From NCBI GenBank assembly GCA_965238125.1, contig OZ250179.1:5704001-5768000 (forward strand): 64,000 nucleotides of DNA. The letters are read 5' to 3'. The translations under genes were made by a program, and so were the position numbers. Under the pieces are notes generated by a model. It ran no database searches, was not told the DNA's origin, and worked only from the letters and a program-made list of their open reading frames with translations. Positions 38,019 through 45,658 of this stretch are shown here, in pieces. This DNA comes from UBA6623 sp965238125. GTDB lineage: Bacteria; Acidobacteriota; Terriglobia; Bryobacterales; UBA6623. Every line of letters begins with the position of its first letter. The stretch's first letter is position 1.

Positions 38019-39137
38019 TTACAGCCCTGGCAGAGATTGGACTTCAAGATCACGTAACCCGACCCAGGTGAAGAACCCCTGCAACAGCACGCGTCCCTCG
38101 GCGTATACATAGGGCAAATCCGAGACCGCACGTTCCCACTCGCAGTCGCCAATGCCCACTTGCGACCTTGATTCATCCATCGATACTTCGAAGCGTAAGA
38201 ACTCATCAGCTTCGGGATCGAAATTAATCAATTGGCCGACTTGCTCATCATCATGCTCCCGGCCACCGTCTCGCTCCAACGTGACCCACACGGAGCCGTC
38301 GTGCTTCAGGTAGATCAGGTGCCCGAAGTTCGCCAAATACCCCTGGCTTCGAACCATAATCCCAATCCACGGCGATTGAGCAACCGTAGCGCGAGGACTT
38401 CGGAACTTCATGTGCGCCTTTACTCGAATGTTTCGGGCGGACACATCACCTACACAAAGCCAGGAGTGACGGAAATTGTAAAGCGAACCAAATTCCAGGA
38501 AACGTTCCTTGGTCAAGCGTCGATGAGCCATACCCGGCCCCCAAAGTGGACTTGAGTCCGGCATCGAGCGGAAATCAAGCGTGGTGGGCAAATCGATGGA
38601 AGGAGGTGTCGTGTCTCGAAATGGCGCGGCGGCCAATCCATCTTGAATTGTCTTGAAGAGCTGTTGGCGCAACCGCTCGAACCCACGTGGTGTCAACAGG
38701 TAGTCGGTCTGCCGGGCTGGCGAGATGTCGAACAGCCGCTGCTCGGCTGTGGCCCGCTGCTGGTTATCTGCATCCTGCCTGATGATTATGACCCTTTCCT
38801 TCGGGTGCCAGGCGGCAGCGACGCCCAACTCCATCATCACGTTTCCGTTGCAGCCGGTAATATCGGCGACAATGATATCGGCGTCTCTAATCGCTTGCCA
38901 GATTTCCGGGTGAATGACACCTGCGCTAGTGATGTCGATGGCCCTTTTGCAGTCGACTGAGACCCCTAGATGCTGCGCTAGCTGATCACAAGAGGCTTTC
39001 ACTAGTTCGAATATGCCGTCAAACAACACCCGAGGTTGGGACGGACAGATTACGAAAACCGAGAGTTCGTTGGTGTCGACAGTCCGTCCACCGCGAGGCT
39101 CATTCCGGTGGTCACTTGGCCAGATTGAGTGAGTCAT
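38019..39137 (-). CDS. TIR/nucleoside deoxyribosyltransferase-like protein with C-terminal jelly-roll domain
   Basis: A 372-residue soluble protein. Residues about 24-165 form a Rossmann-like domain: ELSVFVICPSQP, AIRDADIIVADITGCNGNVM, MELGVAAAWHPKERVIII and a final QTDYLLTPRGFERLRQQL. The ADIIVADITG-x-N-x-N-x-ME-LG pattern is that of TIR-like or nucleoside 2-deoxyribosyltransferase-like domains, with Glu in MELG as the candidate catalytic residue. The C-terminal 170 residues look like a concanavalin/jelly-roll fold (FGHLIYLKHDGSVWVTLERD, LQGFFTWVGLRDLEVQSLP). The ATG is preceded by GGAGGACCAACAG. The downstream partner is the kinase at 37983. TIR-like enzymes in defence systems degrade NAD; a defence or signalling role is inference from the pairing. 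Confidence 0.75.
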   Translation of the reverse strand: MTHSIWPSDHRNEPRGGRTVDTNELSVFVICPSQPRVLFDGIFELVKASCDQLAQHLGVSVDCKRAIDITSAGVIHPEIWQAIRDADIIVADITGCNGNVMMELGVAAAWHPKERVIIIRQDADNQQRATAEQRLFDISPARQTDYLLTPRGFERLRQQLFKTIQDGLAAAPFRDTTPPSIDLPTTLDFRSMPDSSPLWGPGMAHRRLTKERFLEFGSLYNFRHSWLCVGDVSARNIRVKAHMKFRSPRATVAQSPWIGIMVRSQGYLANFGHLIYLKHDGSVWVTLERDGGREHDDEQVGQLINFDPEADEFLRFEVSMDESRSQVGIGDCEWERAVSDLPYVYAEGRVLLQGFFTWVGLRDLEVQSLPGL

Positions 39138-39214
39138 CTGTTGGTCCTCCAGTCAGGAAAGAAGGGTCCGCCGGTGACGATGCGGCGAAAGTACATTTTA
39201 TCACCGACACGAAA

Positions 39215-39316
39215 TAGAGCGAGGGGTTCGGTGACGAAAGGGTTCAGTAAGGGTTCGGTGAAAGGGTTCGGTAAGGGTTCGGTAAAGGGTTCGGGGTTCG
39301 GTGGGGTTCGGTGACA
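39215..39316. repeat. Degenerate tandem GGGTTCGGTAA repeat
   Basis: Units GGGTTCGGTGA, GGGTTCAGTAA, GGGTTCGGTAA and variants with one to three extra A occur eight to nine times. It lies upstream of the TIR-like gene start (39137) and may be in its 5' flank. No ORF is supported here. Confidence 0.8.
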
Positions 39317-39451
39317 GGCACGGAATAAAGAATCTTCACACGACAAGCCCGATGGGCGCATCGGCCCAGCGATTCGCCTTGTGGGGAACCTGGCGGGAAA
39401 CCGCGGGGGACCTGCGGGGAAAGCTGCCGGACCCTGACAAGCCGGGTTAGG

Positions 39452-39546
39452 GGAAAACAGGGGGAAAACAGAAGGGAAAACAGGAGGGAAAACAGGAGAA
39501 AACAGGGAAGAAAACAGGGGACAGCTTCCTAATAAGGAATCTTCAC
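39452..39546. repeat. GGGAAAACAGG tandem tract ending in GGGGACAGCTTCC motif
   Basis: About six units of GGGAAAACAG(A/G) with short spacers, then GGGGACAGCTTCCTAATAAG and GAATCTTCAC at 39517-39546, one of five copies of that dispersed motif. Another copy lies at 39322-39339. This 600-bp gap holds no gene. Confidence 0.75.
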
Positions 39547-39589
39547 GACAACGAAGGAGATGGCAGCCCCCGAACTCCGCCAAAACCGC

Positions 39590-39705
39590 CTTGACACCAC
39601 CGCTATCCTAAGCACGGCAACGCCAACCAGACCGTCACGACCGAGCCAAGAAAAAACAGCCCACGAAAGCGGCCCGACCGATTTTCACCGAACCAAACCA
39701 ATTTC
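39590..39705 (+). repeat. TTGACA...TATCCT...AACC module, copy A
   Basis: CTTGACACCACCGCTATCCT then AAGCACGG, and about 80 bases later TTCACCGAACCAAACCAAT. Related modules lie at 62991-63125 (plus) and 48138-48270 (minus). Each stands 5' of a gene on its own strand; this one precedes the fucosidase remnant. Confidence 0.65.
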
Positions 39706-39749
39706 AAACCCGCGCAAACATCCCCCGCCGGGTCTATGCCGAATGGTAT

Positions 39750-40910
39750 TTGAATACGCTTCGGATCGACGGTTCGCCCACACAGGAGTATCACAACAAG
39801 ACCTACGGGGCCGATTTCGACTACATGGATTTCGTCCCGGAATTCAACGAGGAAATCGCCAAGTGGAGTCCCGGCGACATGGCGCAACTGTTCAAGGACG
39901 TCGGCGCCCGCTACGTCGTGCTGACCACCAAGCACCACGACGGCTTCCTGCTTTGGCCCAGCGAAGTGAAGAACCCGCATCTACCCGAAGACCGCCGGCA
40001 AGCCTCGCGCGATATCGCCGGCGAGTTGGCCGAGTCGGTCCGGGCGCGCGGCATGAAGATGGGTTACTACTACTCGGGCGGCCTCGATTGGAGCTTCAAC
40101 CCGACGCCCGTCGTTGCCCACGATGACGTTCACGGGACGATTATCCACGATCCCGAATACGCCAAGTACGCCGACGCGCACTGGCGCGAATTGATCGAGC
40201 GCTACAAGCCGTCGATCCTTTGGAACGACATCGGCTATCCAGAAACCGGCGATGTAGCGAATATCTTCGCCGACTACTACAACAACTTCCCCGACGGCGT
40301 GGTCAACGATCGCTGGGAGATTCGCAAAGAGGGCTCCGAGCCGCGGCACCATGATTTCGAAACTCCCGAATACAAAACGATGGACGACATCTATCCCGAG
40401 AAGTGGGAAACCTGCCGCGGCATGGGATATTCCTTTGGCTACAACCATGTCGAGGGGCCGGAGCAGACGATCAAGGAAGACGAGTTGATCCACCTGCTCA
40501 TCGACGTCACGGCGAAGAACGGTAACCTGCTGCTGAATGTGGGACCGAAAGCCGACGGCTCGATTCCGGAAATCCAAGCGCAACGTCTTCGCGCCCTTGG
40601 CACTTGGCTCGACACCAACGGCGAAGCGATCTTTGGAACCAGGCCCTGGGATCGGGCAAGCGGCAAGACGGGCGCCGGCATCGATGTGCGCTTCACCCGG
40701 AAAGGCGACGCGCTCTATGCGATTCTGCTTTCACGGCCTCAAGGCGGCGAAGTGACCATCGAAGGCATCACGCCGCCCGACGACGCCTTGGTCAGCATGT
40801 TCGGTTCCGGCTACCGCGAATGGAGCGCCGCGGAAGGCAAGCTGACCATCACGCTGCCCGAGGTGTATCCCGAGGCGCACGCCTACGCCTTTAAGATTTC
40901 GAAGCTGTAG
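39750..40910 (+). pseudogene. Alpha-L-fucosidase (GH29) lacking its N-terminus
   Basis: GH29 enzymes remove alpha-L-fucose by a retaining mechanism. The frame gives YADFDYMDFVPEF-type sequence (YGADFDYMDFVPEFN), LFKDVGARYVVLTTKHHDGFLLWPS, KMGYYYSGGLDW, PSILWNDIGYPE (Asp as likely nucleophile), YSFGYNHVEGPE and NGNLLLNVGPKADGSIPE, a complete barrel from its second strand onward plus a C-terminal beta domain. The frame is open back to 39612 but contains no ATG, no signal peptide and not the N-terminal (M)FIHWG strand; the sequence before VYAEWYLNTLRIDG is a dispersed intergenic module. So about 60-90 N-terminal residues are lost. The TTG at 39750 is only a nominal start. Confidence 0.75.
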
Positions 40911-40981
40911 CGGGGCGCGCCATTGCGCCATCGGCTGTTAGGGGGAGGCCGTCGGCATGACCGCGGCCCGGGGAGATGACC

Positions 40982-41689
40982 ATGCACCGATTTCTTGCTG
41001 TTCTGCTGACATTGATCATGATCGCCGCGGCCTCGGCCGGCCCTCCGGAAGGAGTGCGGCTTTCCACCTGGGTTCGGGAAGACATTTTCGCCGGCTTCCT
41101 CAGCGGCGATACGGAGAGTTTTCAAAAGGGCGTTCAGAAACTCGACGAGGTTCTCGGCGAAACGCCCGACGACCCGGGCGCGGTCGCGTGGCGGGCCGCG
41201 ACGCATATGTACTTGGCGGGCCGGGCGCACGAACAAGGCAACGCCGCCGAGTTCGACCACCGCTACAAGAAAGCCATGGACGGGCTCGACCGCGCTTATG
41301 CCCTGGCGCCGCGAAACGTTTCCGTTCTGGCCGTCACGGCCGGCGCGACGTCGATCCTCACCGATCGACTGCCCGAGGATCGTCGCAAAGAGGCCTTTGA
41401 GTTGAGCCGCAAGAGTTTTCAGGAGTTGATGACTCTGCAAGCCGCGCAATTCGACAAGATGCCTCCGCACCACCGCGGCGAAGTGCTGACCGGCCTCGCG
41501 CAGGCCGAGGAAAGGCTCGGCAACCGCGCCAAATCCCGCGAGTAGCTGACCCAAATCGTCGAAACCCTCGCCGGCACGCCCTATGAAAGAGCCGCCCGCG
41601 GCTGGCTCGACAATCCCGGCGAGGGAAAGCTCGTTTGCCAATCCTGCCACGACGCCGGCCGCCTGGCTAACGTCATGGCGCAGCGCTAG
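40982..41689 (+). pseudogene. Secreted TPR-like heme protein interrupted by TAG
   Basis: The ATG at 40982 follows GGGGAG at 6 bases and gives the signal peptide MHRFLAVLLTLIMIAAASAG. A helical repeat region follows (AVAWRAATHMYLAGRAHEQG, AMDGLDRAYALAPRNVSVLA, GEVLTGLAQAEERLGNRA). The frame meets TAG at 41543-41545 (NRAKSRE-stop) and then continues in the same frame LTQIVETLAGTPYERAARGW and ends KLVCQSCHDAGRL with a CxxCH heme motif before a TAG at 41687-41689. The continuing part fits the family end (a TPR protein with C-terminal single heme), so one nonsense change has removed the heme segment. It sits directly after the fucosidase gene. Confidence 0.78.
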
Positions 41690-41703
41690 CCGCGACGAAG
41701 AAC

Positions 41704-41973
41704 TCATGCCGCGTCGAATGCGACAGAGATATATTCCTTACGAGGTTCGGCGGGCTCGGTCGAAATGACCTTGTCTGTCGGAATCGGCTGACCGTCTTTG
41801 CGGAGGCTTTCCAAGTAGCCGCGAATGGAATCGGTCGCCATCGCGCGGGCCTCTTCGAGATTGTCGCCTTCGGTCACCAAACCAGGTAAAGCCGGGCAGG
41901 TAACGACGTACCCACCTTCCTCGGCCGGCTCAAACAGCACGGTGAAGTTGTGACTGTGTTCACGGCCGCTCAT
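41704..41973 (-). CDS. hicB: HicB-family antitoxin-like protein, orphan
   Basis: Eighty-nine residues with the HicB RNase-H-like fold: FTVLFEPAEEGGYVVTCPALPGLVTEGDNLEEARAMATD and IRGYLESLRKDGQPIP. HicB proteins usually bind and neutralise a HicA mRNA interferase encoded next door. No small hicA gene (about 60-80 codons with a Gly-His motif) is seen on either side, and there is no C-terminal DNA-binding extension. It may therefore be a solitary HicB-like protein, which is common. Coding is supported by the strong family pattern. Confidence 0.85.
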   Translation of the reverse strand: MSGREHSHNFTVLFEPAEEGGYVVTCPALPGLVTEGDNLEEARAMATDSIRGYLESLRKDGQPIPTDKVISTEPAEPRKEYISVAFDAA

Positions 41974-42034
41974 AGTTTTAGGGTATCAAGCAAACGGATT
42001 TTTCAGTGCCCCGAGTGCCGATCTGAGTCGCGCC

Positions 42035-42056
42035 GGACAAGCACGAGTGCTTGTCC
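42035..42056. repeat. Perfect 22-bp palindrome
   Basis: Arms GGACAAGCAC and GTGCTTGTCC around GA, between the start of hicB and the stop of the sugar isomerase gene (both minus). It is a close relative of 8510-8531. It could end the isomerase transcript, being 5 bp beyond its stop. Confidence 0.7.
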
Positions 42057-42060
42057 CCAC

Positions 42061-42942
42061 CTACGTCTCCAGCGCTTCTTTGCAATACGTCAGACACTTG
42101 CGCACTTCTTCGACCGTGTCCACGGCCGTGTACTCGTATTCGATATTGGCCGGAATCGCGTACTTGTTGTCGCGCAACAGCGCCAGTACTTCCTTGATCG
42201 GCGTATCGCCCTTCCCGAAGGGCACATTCCCGCCCTGATTGCGCTTGCGATCCTTGACATGCAAGGTCAGGATGTCGTCGTGGTGTTTGCGGATGTAGTC
42301 GACGGCATCGAAATTCGCCGCCGTGAAGTGCCCGATATCGAGATTGATCGCGATGTATTCCGACCGACCCTTGCGGGCGCGCTCGAAACTTTCGGGCGTC
42401 GCGAATTCGTTGTCGTCGATGCGCGAGTGATTGTGCATGCCCACCCGCATCTTGTGCTTCTTCGCGAAAGGATCGATCCGGGCCGCGGTGGTGACGTTCG
42501 ACGACGCCGTGAGAACCTTCGCCCCCAGCACCTTGGCCATTTCGAACCCGCGCTCGATCTCGCGGTCGCTGTAGTCGTCGCGGAAGCTGTAGTTGAAGGC
42601 GTAAACGTCAACCCCCACCTGGCGAAACTGTTTGCCGACCTGCTCGATTTCGTCGAGCGAGACGGTTTCGCGCCACTTCCGAAGCCTTTCCCGTTCGGCG
42701 GGGGAGTCATTGTTCCCATGCCCGCGTTCAAGGTGGCCTGCCCACAGCTCGCACAGCCCGATGCCTACATCGGCGAACGCTCGGATAGCGGCGTCCGTGT
42801 GACGGTCGCGAAAGCTGTAACTCTGGGCGCCGATCGTAACGCCGCTGACGACGGAGTTGATCTTCGCCGCCGCCGGCAAGCGTCCGGCCGCAAGTCCGAG
42901 CGCGCCCGCCACCGAAAGTCTGTGAAAGTCTCGACGATTCAT
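42061..42942 (-). CDS. Tat-exported sugar phosphate isomerase/epimerase family protein
   Basis: A 293-residue xylose-isomerase-like TIM barrel with an N-terminal twin-arginine signal (MNRRDFHRLSVAGALGLAAG). Barrel strands are visible: GVTIGAQSYSFRDR, AFADVGIGLCELWAGHLE, YAFNYSFRDDYSD, AKVLTASSN, MRVGMHNHSRIDD, AINLDIGHFTAANFDAVDY, ILTLHVKDRKRNQGGNVPFG and PANIEYEYTAVD. The Glu in CELW, His in HNHS, Asp-x-x-His in LDIGHF and the final Glu in IEYEY are the usual metal ligands. Such exported members occur with Gfo/Idh/MocA oxidoreductases in Acidobacteriota and Planctomycetota. The ATG at 42940-42942 fits the signal; GGAAGAGG lies upstream. Confidence 0.9.
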   Translation of the reverse strand: MNRRDFHRLSVAGALGLAAGRLPAAAKINSVVSGVTIGAQSYSFRDRHTDAAIRAFADVGIGLCELWAGHLERGHGNNDSPAERERLRKWRETVSLDEIEQVGKQFRQVGVDVYAFNYSFRDDYSDREIERGFEMAKVLGAKVLTASSNVTTAARIDPFAKKHKMRVGMHNHSRIDDNEFATPESFERARKGRSEYIAINLDIGHFTAANFDAVDYIRKHHDDILTLHVKDRKRNQGGNVPFGKGDTPIKEVLALLRDNKYAIPANIEYEYTAVDTVEEVRKCLTYCKEALET

Positions 42943-43103
42943 GGGGTACCTCTTCCATTCCGAGCCGGCGGACTCGAAAGGTGGATCCCCCCCCGCCACC
43001 GGCACTCTACGATTCTACGCCTGGAGGGGCGTAGGAAACCAGCCGGCGTGACTGGATCCCGTCGAAGATTCGAGGAAAAGGGAAGGTTGGGGCGGCGGCG
43101 GTG

Positions 43104-43310
43104 TCAGCGCTTGCGCTGTTTCTGCTGACCGACGCGGACCTTGCCTTGCGTTGCTTTCAACTCTTCCCAGGCCTTCCAATCAAAGCGCGCGGCGGCGTCC
43201 TTGAGGTAGCCGTTAACGTCCGCTTCTTTGGGCAGCACGGCGACGATCGTCGCGTAACCCGGTCCGCTCGGGTTCTTGATGTGGTATTTCTTAGTGTTCG
43301 GAATCGCCAT
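43104..43310 (-). CDS. Small basic hypothetical protein
   Basis: Sixty-eight residues: MAIPNTKKYHIKNPSGPGYA, TIVAVLPKEADVNGYLKDAA, FDWKAWEELKATQGKVRVGQ and a basic end QKQRKR. I do not recognise it. The ATG of MAIPNTKK is preferred because the longer frame to 43361 reads through the tag promoter side. It could be a small nucleic-acid-binding protein by charge. Codon use resembles the neighbours. Confidence 0.5.
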   Translation of the reverse strand: MAIPNTKKYHIKNPSGPGYATIVAVLPKEADVNGYLKDAAARFDWKAWEELKATQGKVRVGQQKQRKR

Positions 43311-43450
43311 GTTTTTCAATTTACCACAGGTCCGATCGGACCGCGCCGGCATGGCTGGCATGCCCGTGAGATTCGCTCGGCCCCTGCCGGCCCGGCGCCC
43401 CGCCGCGTGCGCGCTTCCTGCTACATTAATTCACTCGAAGGGTCCGATTG

Positions 43451-44035
43451 ATGCCCGACCGAAAGCGTTGCGCCTGGGCCAAGGCCCCCATCGAAATCGC
43501 CTACCACGACGACGAATGGGGCGTCCCCCTGCACGACGACCGCAAGCTGTTCGAATTCCTCGTCCTCGAGGGTGCGCAGGCGGGCTTGAGTTGGATCACA
43601 GTCTTAAAGAAGCGCGACGCTTACCGCCTGGCGTTCTCCGATTTCGAAATCGCGAAGGTCGCCCGTTTCCGTCCCGCCAAGGTCGAACGTCTGCTTGCGA
43701 ATCCCGGGATCATCCGCAACCGCCTCAAGATCGAATCGGCGATCCTCAACGCGAAGCTGACCCTAGCGGTGCAAAAGGAATTCGGCAGCCTCGACGCCTA
43801 CCTGTGGCAATTCGTCGGAGGCGCGCCCATCCACAACCGTTGGGAAAGCTGGAAACACGTCCCGGCGACCAGCGCCGAATCCGACACGATGAGCAAGGAC
43901 ATGAAGAAACGCGGCTTCAAGTTCATCGGCTCGACAATCTGCTACGCCTTCATGCAAGCCGTCGGGATGGTCAACGATCACGAGACGGGCTGCTTTCGCT
44001 ATCGGCAGCTCAAACCGAGTCGCGCACCGCGCTGA
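43451..44035 (+). CDS. tag: DNA-3-methyladenine glycosylase I
   Basis: Tag excises 3-methyladenine from alkylated DNA as the first step of base excision repair. The 194-residue sequence has the family N-terminus RKRCAWAKAPIEIAYHDDEW, GVPLHDDRKLFEFLVLEGAQ, AGLSWITVLKKRDAYR, and the C-terminal zinc-binding and active-site parts: YLWQFVGGAPIHN, MSKDMKKRGFKFIGSTICYA and MQAVGMVNDHETGCFRY. The zinc ligands are Cys in RCAW, His in AYHD, and His and Cys in NDHETGCF. The ATG at 43451 is chosen over a TTG one codon earlier. A copy of the 27-bp repeat starts 1 base after the stop. Confidence 0.95.
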   Translation: MPDRKRCAWAKAPIEIAYHDDEWGVPLHDDRKLFEFLVLEGAQAGLSWITVLKKRDAYRLAFSDFEIAKVARFRPAKVERLLANPGIIRNRLKIESAILNAKLTLAVQKEFGSLDAYLWQFVGGAPIHNRWESWKHVPATSAESDTMSKDMKKRGFKFIGSTICYAFMQAVGMVNDHETGCFRYRQLKPSRAPR

Positions 44036-44036
44036 G

Positions 44037-44063
44037 CAGTGGGGCAGGTCTCCAGGCCTGCCC
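44037..44063. repeat. 27-bp dispersed palindromic repeat, copy 2 of 3
   Basis: Identical to 9355-9381. It begins immediately after the tag stop codon, in the gap before the converging amidohydrolase gene, the same setting as copy 1 between tsaB and its converging neighbour. Confidence 0.85.
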
Positions 44064-44096
44064 GCCGACACTCGCGCTGCCCCCCCGACCCGCGCC

Positions 44097-45335
44097 TCAC
44101 GAGCGTCGATAGAACACCTTCCCCTTTTTCAGCGTCAGCGCGCAAAGACTCACCCCGAAATAGTAGGGGATCTCGCGGTAATCGCCCACATCGAATACCG
44201 CCAAGTCGGCCTGCTTGCCCGGCTCGAGCGAACCGACCCTTTCCGACAAACCGATCGCCGCGGCTCCGTTGATCGTGGCGGCGCAGATACTCTCTTCAGC
44301 CGTCATCCCCATCTGCGTGCAGGCCATCGAAAGCACCATCGGCATGCTCGGCGTGGGGCTCAGAGGATGCCCGAACCCCGTCGCCAGCGCCACCGCCGCG
44401 CCGCGGTCGATCAGCGCCCGCCCCGGAGCGAAGCGTCCCGAGCCGCTCTGATACGCCGCGGCGGGAAGAAGCGTGGCGACAATCGGCGAGCGCGCGGCGA
44501 GGTCGATGTCTTCTTCGCCGATGCAATCCAGGTGGTCGGCGCTGAGCGCTTTCATTTCGACGGCGACCCGCAGAGCTCCACTCGGAGCGTTTTGGTCGGT
44601 TTGCATCTTGAGACGAAAGCCCCGCCACGCCGCCGCTTCGAGAATGCACTTTGCCTGATCGAGGCTGAAGGCTTCGGGCCCGCATTCGACATCGCAAAAA
44701 GCCGCCAGCTTCCGGCGCTTGATCAGCGGCAGCAACACATCGGTCACCTGCTCGACCGCGCTATCGATGTCGTCTTGCCAGTCCGCCGATGTCGCCGCCC
44801 CGGCGACAAACGTGCGCGTGATGTCAAATCCCAACCGCTCGAGCGTCGCCGCCGCCTTCAGGCCCTTGAGCTCGGCCAGCTCGCTCAAGCCCTGCCCCGA
44901 ACGGGCGTCTAAGCTCGTGGTTCCGGACGCGGCAAGGCGCGTCGCCCAGCGCTTGACGTTGAGCGCCAGAACTTTCGGCGCGATGTTTCGAATACCGCCC
45001 TCGGGCGGAGCGGGAAGATTTGAGTTTCGCAGGCCGAGAGGCTCGTCGGCGATGGGCACGATGCCGCGGCTCGCCTTGGGAGAGGCGAAGACCGGGTGCG
45101 TGTGGGAATCGACGAATCCCGGCAGAACGACCTTGCCGGAGACGTCGATGCGCTGTGCATCTCGGGCTACGGCGAGGTTTTCGATACGCCGGGTCGAGCC
45201 AACCGAGTGAATCTTCTCGTCCTCGATCAGCACCGAGCCATCGGTGATGACCCCCAGTTCACGATGTTGGGTGCCGCGCCGCGGCGCCAGCCCGCGCAGC
45301 GTTAACAGCTGCCGGGCTCCACGCAATAGGATCAT
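44097..45335 (-). CDS. Imidazolonepropionase-like amidohydrolase with altered metal site
   Basis: A 412-residue amidohydrolase-superfamily protein: a small beta-sandwich at both ends (ILLRGARQLLTLRG and GKQADLAVFDVGDY), and a barrel with the first metal motif VVLPGFVDSHTHPVFAS. Further segments follow imidazolonepropionase (HutI) order: GTTSLDARSGQGLSELAELK, GFRLKMQTDQNAPSGALRV, ALSADHLDCIGEEDI, TLLPAAAYQSGSGRFAPGRA. However, in HutI the third metal His lies in K-x-H-x-D; here it reads KMQTDQ. The catalytic Asp of TDFNPG is missing from LATGFGHPLSPTPSM. So this is a divergent relative, perhaps with another substrate or no hydrolase activity. No hutU, hutH or hutG genes are near. Confidence 0.75.
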   Translation of the reverse strand: MILLRGARQLLTLRGLAPRRGTQHRELGVITDGSVLIEDEKIHSVGSTRRIENLAVARDAQRIDVSGKVVLPGFVDSHTHPVFASPKASRGIVPIADEPLGLRNSNLPAPPEGGIRNIAPKVLALNVKRWATRLAASGTTSLDARSGQGLSELAELKGLKAAATLERLGFDITRTFVAGAATSADWQDDIDSAVEQVTDVLLPLIKRRKLAAFCDVECGPEAFSLDQAKCILEAAAWRGFRLKMQTDQNAPSGALRVAVEMKALSADHLDCIGEEDIDLAARSPIVATLLPAAAYQSGSGRFAPGRALIDRGAAVALATGFGHPLSPTPSMPMVLSMACTQMGMTAEESICAATINGAAAIGLSERVGSLEPGKQADLAVFDVGDYREIPYYFGVSLCALTLKKGKVFYRRS

Positions 45336-45475
45336 GTCTTGTGAATCGCCGCCCTAATACCACGCAAGCCCCTGAAAATCTCTCTATGGGCGTCGGACGG
45401 GGTATTCAGGGCGGCTTGAAGCCCCGACCCCCGAGGTTTATCGAGTTGCGACCAGGCCGTCTTATGGTTCTCGAA

Positions 45476-45579
45476 CCCCGCCCCCGGAGGGGGGGCACGG
45501 ATAGTAGCCCCGGGTGCGGCGAAGCGGAACCCGGGGTCGTCGCAGCGATCACGATAAGCCCCGGACGGGGCGTGGGAAC
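45476..45579 (+). repeat. 100-bp multi-hairpin intergenic repeat, divergent copy B
   Basis: Three palindromes in the same order as 14056-14155: CGCCCCCGGAGGGGGGGC, then AGCCCCGGGT-GCGGCGAAGCGGA-ACCCGGGGTC, then AGCCCCGGACGGGGCGTGG. The sequence differs but the pairing and the GCGGCGAAGCGGA centre are kept. It is in the 320-bp gap between the starts/ends of the amidohydrolase and sigma54 regulator genes. Confidence 0.65.
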
Positions 45580-45658
45580 AATCGTTCGAGGCGCCCCCGG
45601 CCAATCTGAATCTGTCACCTGTCCCAACCGCCGACCGTTGACGCTTCGATGTCTCCAT

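Noticed and set aside
39215..39316. GGGTTCGGTAA units considered as a CRISPR array
   Set aside because: Units are 9-14 bp, directly adjacent and degenerate, with no unique spacers and no cas genes nearby.
39590..39620. TTGACA and TATCCT as a sigma70 promoter
   Set aside because: Only 7 bases separate the two hexamers, far from the required 16-18, although the boxes are conserved for another reason.
41704..41973. A HicAB toxin-antitoxin pair
   Set aside because: No hicA-like frame of suitable size with a Gly-His motif occurs on either side; only HicB is supported.
44097..45335. Firm hutI assignment
   Set aside because: Key metal and catalytic residues differ and no histidine-degradation genes are adjacent.
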